Both the position numbers and the translations under genes were made by a program. A DNA stretch of 64,000 bases from Triangularia verruculosa (taxonomy: Eukaryota; Ascomycota; Sordariomycetes; Sordariales; Podosporaceae), in assembly GCA_033296885.1 (NCBI GenBank), contig MU863928.1, forward strand, positions 172,448-236,447. Direction: 5' to 3'. Shown piece after piece: positions 46,996-56,755 of the stretch; position 1 is the stretch's first letter, and each line of letters begins with the position of its first letter. The notes beneath the pieces were generated by a model, which saw nothing but the letters and a program-made list of their open reading frames with translations, had not been told where the DNA came from and made no database searches.

Positions 46996-48082
46996 CGAGG
47001 AGTCGAACCGGGAGATGAACATTGATTAAGTAGTACATATACCCAATAACACGGCTCTGTAACACAAGCAAGCTCCATACTAGAGACTCACTAAGCCTTG
47101 CAGAGGAGAGGCGAGCGGTGCTTGCATGATCCCTCCGTGGCCGGGCCCGACGGTACGACAGCCCAGCATCTCCGAGACATGGTCTTCTGCAAGGAGAGCT
47201 CCCACGCAGCGCTGCCGGCTGCCAAGGTGCATGCCGAGGTGGATGGTGCTGCGGGCCGCCCACGGCCAAAAGCTTGTTTTACCCCAAGCTTTATCTTAGC
47301 GCATGGAACCCGACGTCACCTGCCTTTCTCAAACATCTCGAAGGCATCATACATCTCGAAGGCATTATGCAGGACGACTCCAGGAGCACGCCCGATTTGC
47401 GGGAAAAGTGAGACAAGGGGTACAGGGAGGGGTGTCGGCATGAGTATCCAGGGGAGGATAGCTGGAGACGAGGCTACCCCCCTCTGATGAAGGGCACTTT
47501 CCTCGAACTTGGACGGACATGTGTATTCATGGGGAGACTCAACTTAATGAATGATAGTATTGTATAATAAGAAACGGCTTCTTACTCCCTCGCTCCTTCC
47601 ACATCCTCTGCCACCTGCTGCCACTCGAACCATAACTTTATCTGTTTACTCAGCTGAATTGCCGGCTTGCTCCGATCCCGACGCTCTTATCTCTACATGA
47701 CATTTCATTCTGGAGTCCATGACTGGTCTTTCCTACCTGACTTGCGACCACACTGCAATCTCCGGCAGCCCCCCACCCATTACGTCGGTGAGTGCCCCAT
47801 CGAAGCGTCCCCTCCCCCCGTTCATACCTTCAATATCACCACATAGCCTATCGTACAGATTGTCGTCCACCTTTATTCCAGTAGTCTTGAAGTCCTGTCT
47901 TTTAACAGCCTCTCTCCTAGCGCAACCCAGGCATCCCCGTTCGGCCCGACCCGTCTGGACGGAAAGTCTAACCGCGCGACTGACCGGTCCATGTCCCGGT
48001 CTTAACACATTACTTTTTCCCCCTCGTTGCTTTCGTCTTCTTTTCTCTTTTAGTCGCATTCAGTGTCAACCCACCAGCCAGA
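46996..48082. other. Intergenic, P450 3' side and permease promoter
   Basis: About 1.1 kb. Frames at 47098-47487 and 47719-48120 on the plus strand lack recognisable domains; the latter overlaps the leader of the permease gene. Confidence 0.5.
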
Positions 48083-49762
48083 ATGAAGGAAGACAGCGCC
48101 GACTCGGGCGCCCTCTCTGACCACACCGCCTCCCGAAAGATCCTCATCCCCTCTGATAGTCCACCGATTCTTGCCCAGAGGGAGAATACCAGCGCTGCCA
48201 TGACCGCCAACCCCAATGGCAAGACTCTCTGGCAGCAGCTCCTTCCTGTAGTTGCTTGCGGAGCAGGGCTTTTCTCCGATGGCTATATCAACAATGTTTG
48301 TGCTATCCTCTCCAACCTTTCTGACATATCATCTCTTCTCCCTGACTTGGAAACTGACATGACGCGCAAAACAAGGTAATTGGTTCAGTAGTAACCGTCC
48401 TCGCCATCCAATATGGTGACATCTGGGCCAATTCCACCGCCAAAACCTGCCTTGGAGCGATTGCCTTTGTCGGAACGGTGGTTGGCCAGTTGCTGTTCGG
48501 GTACTTGTCTGACAAGTGGTCGAGAACGAACTCTTTGCTGCTCTCGACGTTGATCTTGATTCTTTTCACGGCGTTGAGCACGGGGACTTACTACAAGGGA
48601 GATGCAGTGGGCATGTTCAATGTTCTGACTGTTTGGAGATTCTTCGTCGGGATTGGCATTGGTGGGGAATATCCCGCGGGAAGTGTTGCGGCCGCAGAGC
48701 AGTCGGGTGAGCTGAAGAAGGGGACGAGAAATATGTGGTTTATTTGGTTCACGAATAGCATGATTGACTGGGTGAGTATTATCCACACAACAAAAGAAGC
48801 CCGAGATGAAGGGGTTGCTAACAAAGAGACAGGGTTTCGTGATAGGGGCTTTCGTCCCTTGGCTTGTTGCTGCTGCTGCCCACAACACCAATTACGAAAC
48901 GATTTGGCGGACAAGTCTCGGTATTGGTGTAGTCTTCCCGCTCAGTCTGTTTGTTTTGCGGTTTTTCATCAAGGAACCAGAGGAATTCCAGAAGCACTCG
49001 ATGAAGTACGCCCGGACACCATACAAACTGGTCTTCCAGCTCTACGGGTGGCGGCTGTTTATCGTCAGCTTCATCTGGTTCCTCTACGACTTCTCGGCGT
49101 ACTCGTTCTCGATTTATTCTTCAACGATTTTGGCCAACATTTTCGACTCAACCTCTGCGCCATTGACGACGGTCTTTGGGTGGAATACAGTCATCAATCT
49201 GTTTTATATTCCGGGAACGATGATTGGTGCCCCTGTGTCAGATTGGTTGGGTCCTAGGAAGGCCCTGGCGGTTGGGGTGCTGCTTCAGGGGGTGGTGGGG
49301 TTCATCATGGCGGGTTGCTACCCGTCTCTTGCGCAGCCTGGTCTTGTTGGGGCGTTTGCGGTGGTGTTTGGAGTCTTTCAATCGCTAGGGGAGCTGGGGC
49401 CTGGAAACAACATCGGGGTGCTGGCTGCGAAGACGTGTGCCACGGGGGTGAGAGGACAGTACTACGGGGTAGCGGCGGCGATTGGGAAGCTGGGGGCGTT
49501 TGTGGGGACGTATGTTTTCCCGTTTATCGTCAAAGCCGGAGGGGAGAGCAAAACGCTGTCGGCGCAATATCCGTTTTACGTCTCCAGCGCAGGGTGTGTC
49601 CTGAGCGCGGCGCTGTGCTGGTTTGGCGTGCCTGAGGTTGGCCAGGATACGATACAGGATGAGGATGTAAGATTCAAGGCGTTTTTGGAGGCGAATGGAT
49701 ATGATACTGCGCAGCTGGGCTTGAGGAAGGACGGGTCGGTCCTGGTTGAGGAGCCCAAGTGA
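48083..49762 (+). CDS. GIT1: Major facilitator permease, GIT1-like (glycerophosphodiester/phosphate type)
   Basis: Exons 48083-48295, 48376-48771 and 48833-49762 give 512 residues with about twelve membrane helices. GIT1-type permeases import glycerophosphoinositol, related phosphodiesters and, weakly, phosphate across the plasma membrane in proton symport. Typical stretches are AGLFSDGYINNVIGS, LLFGYLSDKWSRTNSLLLST, WRFFVGIGIGGEYPAGSV, SLGELGPGNNIGVLAAKT and RGQYYGVAAAIGKLGAFVGT. The N-terminal 50 residues are hydrophilic and cytosolic. In the family, expression responds to phosphate starvation; I verified no binding site. Whether the substrate is a phosphodiester or inorganic phosphate cannot be decided from sequence, but the motifs fit GIT better than PHO84. 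Confidence 0.88.
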
Positions 49763-50035
49763 CTGCTCTGGCTCTAGATACAGGTCCCTGCAAGGGAATA
49801 AATATATTTAGCGTTTAAATGGTTATATAGGGAATCCAACTTGATTCTGTTCGAGATCTGAACTGCTTCACCTATGTCAAGTGTCGTTATTAAACATCCG
49901 GGATTAAAGGCACTTGATGACTTCTAACTTATCTGGAGCAACCTTTCCAGTTTTATCCTCCTTGCCTCATTATATTAAGACACTGGCATCGTACACTGCA
50001 TCCATATCATACATAGCATCCCATCATCATTTTCG

Positions 50036-51102
50036 TCAAACGGCTTCCAAACCAATCTTCTCCCCCAATCGTCTCGCCACATCCATAAACACCTTTGCCC
50101 TGTCCGACTCTGGCTCCGCCACCACCGTTGGCTTCCCTCTTGACCCATCTTCCCCGATATTAGGATGTAACGGTACATCCCCCAAGAACTCCATTTGATA
50201 ATCCTCGCACATCTTCTGCACCTTATCCGTGCCCCCAAAAACGCTTGTCTTGGTCTCACAACAAGGACAAGTAAACAAGCTCATATTCTGCACCAGCCCC
50301 AACACCGGCACCTCGACCTTTTTAAACATCTCCACCCCCTTTACCGCGTCCTTCACCGCGAGGGTGTGCGGCGTGGTGACGATCACCGCGCCAGACAGGG
50401 GAATCTGCTGCGTGATGCTCAGCTGGATATCCCCCGTGCCAGGCGGCAGATCCAACACGAGCACGTCGAGTCCGGGTGACCAGTCGACGTCGTGAAGGAG
50501 CTGCTGGATTGCTTTTAGTAGCATTGGTCCTCGCCAGACGATGGGGGCGGACTCGGAGCCGATGAGGTAGCCGATGGACATTGTTTTGACGCCGTAGTTG
50601 GTTAGGGGGATGAGCTGGTTTTTGGGGGTGAGGTTTGGGGGGGAGGAGAGGGAGAAGAGGGTTGGGATGGAGGGGCCGAAGAGGTCGGTGTCGAGGAGGC
50701 CGGTGCGGTAGCCTAGGCGGGAGAAGGCGAGGGAGAGGTTGGCGGCTATGGTGGATTTGCCCACGCCGCCTTTGGCGGAGGAGATGGCGAGGATGTGGGA
50801 TACGGAGGGGATGGGGCGCTTGGTGGGGAGGCCGCGTTGGAAGCGGGGGATTGTTCCCTTGGTTGGGAGGCCCTATGGGGAGGTTAGATGGGGGTTTGGG
50901 AGGTGAGGGGTCATTGATGAGGAGAGAAGGTAAGGTGGGAGGTTGGAGGATGCGATGAAAGTAGGTAAGAGAGAAGGATGTAATGAGGTCAATATGGGGA
51001 GAATTGGCTTACAAGGGGATTCTCATGGCCGAACTTGGGGGTGGTGGTGGTGAAGAACCGCCTTGCGACCCCCAGGGTTGAGGGCGGGAGTTTGAGGGGC
51101 AT
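50036..51102 (-). CDS. IND1: IND1/NUBPL, iron-sulfur protein for complex I assembly
   Basis: Exons 51102-51013 and 50872-50036 encode 308 residues. IND1 is a mitochondrial P-loop NTPase of the Mrp/NBP35 family that helps insert Fe-S clusters into complex I. The first exon encodes a basic, Thr-rich presequence (LGVARRFFTTTT). The deviant Walker A SSAKGGVGKST lies near residue 61-71, followed by LLDTDLFGPSIPTLF, the switch region LVLDLPPGTGD and the cluster-binding TCPCC pair near 232-235. Length is normal. The window also encodes complex I subunit NUO9.8, whose assembled complex depends on this protein. It shares a 365-bp divergent promoter with BFR2. Confidence 0.95.
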
Positions 51103-51467
51103 TTTGTGGAGTGAATATGTAATCATAAACGTATCATGACGAGTTCAAATGATTATTTCTTTTACTAAAAACAACAAAAAAAGGTGAGATTATCTGGTGA
51201 TATCCCATGCTGGTGTTTCTCATGTGAATTAATTACATCAATGAAGCTCTCACCCCTGCATACACTCCCCAGTGCGCGCACAGTATCTTACCCACGGTGA
51301 CCCCACTCCACCTTCCACCAGCAAATTCTGCCTTTGACGACCGCCAAAATTTCCTCGATCCGCTCTGCCAAAAATTTACTGCCAGTGGGTGCTTTGATCT
51401 GCTTGCGCATCGCAAAGCACGGTTCAAAACTGCAGTTGCCAACAGTTTGTGGCGGTATTCAGCAACA
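51103..51467. promoter_or_regulatory. Divergent promoter of IND1 and BFR2
   Basis: 365 bases between opposite start codons; no clear TATA box. Confidence 0.6.
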
Positions 51468-53385
51468 ATGGCGCCAGTAGCAAAGAAAGTCAAGCCCTCG
51501 AAGCGGTTCGCCCAGTTCGAGGAGAAGCTCGCAAAGGACTTTGACATCGAAAACGAGCCGCAGTCGGCGGATGAGGGGAGTGAAAGTGAAGAGTCGGAGA
51601 ATGAGTTGGCGGGGACGGAGCATTATGTTACTGTTGGGTATGTTCTTTTCTTTGAAATTGGACCCGTGCGATTGCTTACAATAGTGATGGGATAGCAAGA
51701 GCAAACTCCGCGAAAAGGAGGGGATCAACCTCGGCCCTGAATACCGCGGCGCGCGGGTGAGCCGGGCGGCGCTGGAGCAAAGTAGCGATGAAGAGGATGG
51801 CAGTGAAGAGGATGAGGATGACGAAGAGGAAGAGTTCGACGATCCTTCTATGGCAGACCTCGAGCGCGACCAAAACTTCGACGAGGACTTCGAGATCGAC
51901 AGCGATAATGCGCTTGGGGAAAGCGACGAGGAAAGATTCAAGGACTATGTCTTCCGCGCTAGCGCTAAGCCCAGGACGGAGAAGGTGAAGGCGAATGGGA
52001 AGGCAAAGGAGGAGCCGAAGGCCAATGGCAGGATCGCAAAGAGGCCGACCGCGGCTGATTTTATGACTTCTTCTGGTGAAGAGGACGAAGAGGAGGATGA
52101 CGACGATGAGGATGAGGATGAAGATGAGGAAGACTATGACTCGGTGGCTGATGGGATGGAAATGTTTGACATGGAGGCCGGCGAGGATTCTGAGGAGGGC
52201 TCCGAGGACGACTCGGAGGCTGACTACGAGGGCGCGATGCTTTCTGGGGAGGATGAGGAGGGAAGCGAAGACGGCGAGGAGGGCAGTGAAGACGACGAGG
52301 AGGAAGATGGCGAAGACGAAGACGACGAGCAGGACGACTTCCGCAAGGCCCTCAAGAACGACAAGAAGTTCAACAAAGACTCCGACAGTTTCAAACTTCG
52401 CGAAGCTCTTAAAGAGGACAAGAAGTCCATCGTTTCTGCCATGTCTCAAGCCGCCAAGGCCGACGCAGAAAAGGGTATAGCTGTCCGTGTCCAGCGCCGC
52501 GCCTTCGATTCCATCCTCAACCTTCGTATCCGTCTGCAGAAAGCCCTCGTCGCCACCAACACCTTCAACCAGGTGGAGAACAACCAAGATATCTCCAACA
52601 AACCATACCAAGCTGCTGAGGAGGCTGCTGTCAAGCTGTGGAATACCATTGACAGTGTCCGCCACAGCTTTTTGCCAGAGCAGGCCCGCGCCAAGGTTGG
52701 CGAGAAGAGAAAGAGGGAAACCATCGATGTCGACACCTCTAGCCAAGAAATCTGGGAGAACATGCTCGCCACTGAAGAGGTTGCCCTCACCCACCGCCGC
52801 AAGGTGTTGGATAAGTGGTCGGAAAGAGTAAAGAAGAACACCACCACCGGCGCTACAACCCGCAACCTCGTCAAGAACGAATCCCAATCTCTCCTCTCCG
52901 CCCTCGACAGTCAGCTCGTCAGCTCCGACCGCCTCGTCAAGCGCGCCCGCACCCCCCGGTCTTGCGCCCCTGCGCAAGCCGCTAAGAAGGTGGAGGAAGA
53001 TGCCCAAATCTACGACGATGCCGACTTTTATCAACTTCTGCTCAAGGAGTTGGTTGATCAGCGCTCCGCTGACACCGGTGCACCAGGAGAGTCGGTCACA
53101 ACTGTCAGATGGGCTGCGCTGAAGGAGGCCAAGGTGCGGAAGCAAGTGGATAGAAAGGCCAGCAAGGGGAGAAAGCTGCGGTATACAGTGCACGAGAAGC
53201 TGCAGAACTTTATGGCGCCCGAGGACAGGAGAGGGTGGGAGGAGCCCGCGATTGATCGGTTGTTTGGGGCGCTGTTTGGGCAGAAGCTTGCGCTTAAGGA
53301 GGAGGATGATAATGAGGAGGAGGAAGATGAGGAGATGGGTGGTGTCAGCCTCGAGGAGGCGGGTCTTAAGCTTTTTAGAAGCTGA
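51468..53385 (+). CDS. BFR2: BFR2/AATF ribosome biogenesis factor
   Basis: Exons 51468-51637 and 51696-53385 give 619 residues. BFR2 acts in the nucleolus in the small-subunit processome, early in pre-40S assembly. Features: an N-terminal KRFAQFEEKLAKDFD segment; long Asp/Glu tracts at about residues 95-290; then the AATF domain with VRVQRRAFDSILNLRIRLQK, HSFLPEQARAKVG and WSERVKK; and the C-terminal TRAUB domain with DDADFYQLLLKELVDQR, RKASKGRKLRYTVHEKLQNF and IDRLFGALFGQ. Short acidic runs repeat codons GAG and GAC and create a long open frame on the opposite strand (51676-53427) that is only a shadow. The start fits family sequences. The stop is 90 bases from the convergent small membrane protein gene. 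Confidence 0.94.
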
Positions 53386-53475
53386 GAGCAGAGAGAAATG
53401 TACATATAGGTTGGATAGAACGGACAAAAGCGATCTAATATGAAGGGGATTTGATGTGTAAATTACTCCAGGTGT

Positions 53476-53889
53476 TCAGTCTAGACCATACCACCCGCTG
53501 ACGACGAGGGCAACCAGACAGAACAGATGTACCCAGAAGTGAACTATTGGTCCCCCAAACACTTTCCTGTCTGTTTCCTTCTTCTTTTGGCCAAGATTAG
53601 TATGTTTGAGGCGGGAGTAGGCTCGGTATATAGGCCAGACGTGGTAGGTACCGAGGCAGAGTGTAACCAGGGCCGAGAGCGAGTCGAAGTGAGGCCGGAG
53701 AAGGAAGACAAGGGCGATGAGGTTGGTGGAAAGTAAAAGACCGCCGAAGTTGCGGAGAATGAGTGTTGCTTCTGGGCTTGGGCCGGGGAGCTGAGCTTCT
53801 GGGAGGAGGAGGAAGGAGAGTGACGCTGGTGTCTCGACCAGAAGGTGGAGGAGAAGGGGGAGTTTGAGAATGGGAATATGGAGGGTCAT
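53476..53889 (-). CDS. Small predicted four-helix membrane protein
   Basis: A single exon of 137 residues without a family I can name. Four hydrophobic segments are visible at about residues 5-28, 44-63, 70-90 and 110-136; short loops between them include PSPEATL and the basic KKKETDRK before helix four. It starts MTLHIPILKLPLLLHLL and ends VSGWYGLD. The compact layout (convergent with BFR2, divergent from SPF30), normal codon use and lack of stops suggest a real gene; I have the impression of similar short proteins in other Pezizomycotina, but did not check. Function unknown. Confidence 0.65.
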   Translation of the reverse strand: MTLHIPILKLPLLLHLLVETPASLSFLLLPEAQLPGPSPEATLILRNFGGLLLSTNLIALVFLLRPHFDSLSALVTLCLGTYHVWPIYRAYSRLKHTNLGQKKKETDRKVFGGPIVHFWVHLFCLVALVVSGWYGLD

Positions 53890-54441
53890 TTTGTTGGCCT
53901 TGAGATGTTAGCAATGTGAATAGGGCGACACGAGGAGTAAGGGCTTCATACGTACGGTTTGTCGGGTATCTGATTTAGGAAAAGTGTTTCTATTCAGCGG
54001 CTTGCTGCTTTTGGCTTTTGTTTGCGAGTATCACGAGGACAGTAAGCTGATGTTTACTTGTGCTGGCATCCACGCCACAGTAACCATATCGTCGGCTTGC
54101 CAGATGATGGGAATCCACATTGGATTTCTCACAGTATAAGAGTGTCACAACATTAAGAGAAGATACAATGCCTAATAACCACCCCCAAACTCCATGAAAT
54201 TGATGTTTGAGAATACAAGACTTTTTGGCCTCTGAGTGACAATGACATTGGCAGTACAGTGCGAAATGCCGTTCTTGTGGCGCAGGATGGGTACTGGTCT
54301 GTGCGTCTGAAGTGTTCTTGATGTTCGCATTTCGGGCGGACCATCCGTTCCCACCAACTTTTTAACAAACCATTCAACTTCAGCAGCATCGCAAGCTATC
54401 TATCGACCCCCAGATTTCCGTAATCGCAAACTACAGTCATC
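53890..54441. promoter_or_regulatory. Divergent promoter region of the small membrane protein and SPF30
   Basis: 552 bases between opposite start codons. No element recognised. Confidence 0.5.
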
Positions 54442-55461
54442 ATGAGTGCTGAACTCGAGGCAGAGAGACAGGAGTACGAGAACCAGGTATGTCACTTTGC
54501 GCTTCCTATCACATCCTCTCAAAGAGGTGCCATCGCTAATCTGATCAATCACAGCTCGAACTCGTCGTTACCTCCCTTAAAGATGACCCCGACAACGCCG
54601 AGCTCCAGACCCTCAAGGGTGACCTTGAGGGTATGATCCAGATGATCAACGAGTCCATTGCCGAGTTGAAGCCCAAGTCCGCGCCCGCGCCACCAAAGCG
54701 GCAGCCGTCACCATCGCCAGCAGCCCCCAAGGAGAAATGGTCGCGCGAAAACCACCCTGCCTTCAAGAAAACCTCCGCGCAAGAAGCGTCGGAAGAGAAG
54801 GAATCGGAAGTGATTGTCAATTACCAAGTCAACGACACAGTAATGGCTAAATGGGCGACAGGCGACAAGGGCTTCTACCCAGCGCGCATCACGTCCGTCA
54901 CTGGTTCCAAGACGGCGCCAATCTACACGGTCAAATTCAAAAGCTATGACACGGTTGAGACACTGAGAGCGAAGGATATCAAGCCTATGCCTGCCCAGAA
55001 GCGCAAGGCTGATGGTATCAGCACAGCCCCCACAGCGGGCCCGTCGTCTTCTTCGACTACACCGGGTTATGGTTCCGGTTCTGCGACACCAGTGGTGAAC
55101 AATGGGATTGTCATGTCTGCTGCTGCTGACATGTATCCTCAGGCGCAGGCTGCGGCGGAGAACCCGGATGAGAAGCCAAAGCCAAAGTTCAAGAAGATCA
55201 AGGCGACGAAGGAGCTGGAGGCGGGGAAGAATAAGTGGCAGGAATTTACGCAAAAGGGGAAGTTTGGGAAGGCGGCGAAGAAGGAGAGCATGTTTAGGAC
55301 GCCGGAGGGTGTTAAGGGCAGAGGTATGTTTTATCTGCTTGTTGAGAGAAGGCTAGTTGCTAATCTATTGTGTAGTTGGCTTCACCGGCTCTGGCCAGTC
55401 CATGCGCAAAGATCCCACTCGCAGTCGCCACATTTATCAGCCCAACGAAGATTTGGATTGA
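54442..55461 (+). CDS. SPF30: SPF30/SMNDC1-type Tudor splicing factor
   Basis: Exons 54442-54486, 54555-55323 and 55376-55461 encode 299 residues. SPF30 (survival motor neuron domain protein) is needed for spliceosome assembly and binds dimethylarginine in Sm proteins. The N-terminus is a helical coiled coil (residues 1-45, SAELEAERQEYENQLELVV). The Tudor domain is at about 106-160 (VMAKWATGDKGFYPARITSV, YTVKFKSYDTVETLRAKDI). A basic C-terminal part (KWQEFTQKGKFGKA) and the end GQSMRKDPTRSRHIYQPNED match the family's C-terminal signature, which is restored only by the last intron. Clear orthologue of Schizosaccharomyces Spf30. Confidence 0.92.
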
Positions 55462-56143
55462 GCATGCTTCAAAAGAGTCTTGGACTAACTCGGTTTGTTT
55501 TCTATTTTCAGAACCTTTCACGGCCCATAATGGGAACCTTTCACCACCGGCCCGGCGGTCATGGCGGCATCATATCATCATTCGGCAACATCGGCAAGGA
55601 CACAGCAGCTAGCGTTGGGATTAACTGGTTCAGAGATCAATGGAATGGGGAATTGGAGTCTTCCGGTTTTGATATTCTCTGCGGATAATCCCCCGGTTTG
55701 CCCTGCTCTTGATTCCACATTTTCTTGAGAATGAAGATGGATGGCTAACAGCGGTGCTCCGCAACACAATACCACCAAACCAACACTCTTCTCCCCGAAG
55801 AGTTTCAGCCAGCCAGCAATTGTTGAGTATCTTATACATATTCATGGGGCTAGGGGCTAATGGAAGGCTGTACAGTACATAGATTCGATTGGCCTCTGAG
55901 AGTTAGATGGCTGCAGAGTCGTCACATCAAACTTTGTGGTTCCATGTAGTAATAAGATACCCTGTGCTATACAGCTCTGATCTTTGTTGCCAGTGGTGAT
56001 AAGGGTTCATGAATGTTCAAGCTCCTCGGACAGGTAAACGCCACCGCTTCTAGGGTCCGCCACTATCCCAAGCCACCACCATCATTCATCTCTTGACACA
56101 ACCAGACCGGAGTACTTGATCTCAAGTTTTGACAAGGACTTTC
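55462..56143. other. Intergenic, SPF30 3' side
   Basis: Open frames in this stretch do not resemble known proteins. It contains the SPF30 3' region and the upstream flank of the tRNA-like element. Confidence 0.5.
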
Positions 56144-56218
56144 GTGGCGTGGTAGTATAGCGGTTATTACACTCCCAAGTTTGAGCGAAGACCCAGGTTC
56201 AACTCCTGGCCCGCCACA
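56144..56218 (+). tRNA. tRNA-like element (His/Asp-like body), isotype unresolved, possibly a pseudogene
   Basis: A-box-like TAGTATAGCGG and a B-box GGTTCAACTCC lie at the right spacing. The acceptor arms TGGCGTG and CCCGCCA pair at six of seven positions. G at 56144 would pair with C at 56217, as G-1 pairs in tRNA-His. The D arm fits tRNA-His and tRNA-Asp, and the T stem CCAGG/CCTGG is perfect. The 17 bases in the anticodon arm do not fold: CTCCC cannot pair with AGCGA, and the base at the position of U33 is A. There is one extra base between the acceptor and the D arm. Downstream T runs (from 56246, including nine T at 56251-56259) could end Pol III transcription. Either a decayed tRNA or another Pol III/TFIIIC element. 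Confidence 0.5.
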
Positions 56219-56245
56219 CAGCGTGCATTTGTGTTTCTTTCAGCG

Positions 56246-56259
56246 TTTTCTTTTTTTTT
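56246..56259 (+). terminator. Poly-T tract, possible Pol III terminator
   Basis: TTTTC followed by nine T about 28 bases after the tRNA-like element, as usual for Pol III ends. Confidence 0.5.
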
Positions 56260-56755
56260 CTCTTTTTATTCTTTTCCTTTTTACTGTCATATTATGACAT
56301 CTCAGGTTCTACACACCCTAGTCGTAGGACATGATTGCGCACACAGCGGCCGGCTTCGCAAATGCATCAAGATTTGATGATGTCAACTATTTTTTGTGCT
56401 GTTCTACCGTTGTATATGCTAGCTAATACCTGCAATTGTCTCTGTAATATAGAAAGAAAAAACCGAAATAAGACGCCGTCCAACCGCCCTGGGTATGTCT
56501 GTTTGGTTTGTGAAAGAACCCCGTATCTCCAAGCAGTAAAGAAAATCGAAAAGAAAGAGCAGAAGCAAATGGTTTCCCCGAAAGCAACAAAATGTTCCCA
56601 ATATGATACCCATCCATCCCTTGACCAAAATAAAAAAGAAATTCCACCAGTCGCCTTATTCCCCTTGTTGGTGGTTATCAACAAATCATCCCAATTCCTA
56701 AACCCAACACACAAAAAATGCCTTTCAAGAAAAAAAGTTCCATCACAGAGTTGAG
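56260..56755. other. Intergenic, 3' flank of the coiled-coil membrane protein gene
   Basis: AT-rich; frames at 56335-56759 on either strand are not recognised. Probably the 3' region of the leftward gene. Confidence 0.45.

Noticed and set aside
46995..47025. tRNA B-box-like GGTTCGACTCC on the minus strand
   Set aside because: No A box or acceptor pairing; it overlaps the end of the P450 gene.
45343..49762. P450 plus permease as a biosynthetic cluster
   Set aside because: No backbone enzyme nearby; the permease belongs to the GIT family and is separated by 1.1 kb.
51676..53427. Open frame of 583 codons on the minus strand
   Set aside because: It is antisense to BFR2; the acidic GAG/GAC repeats read as Leu/Val/Ser runs in reverse. 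No domain is seen.
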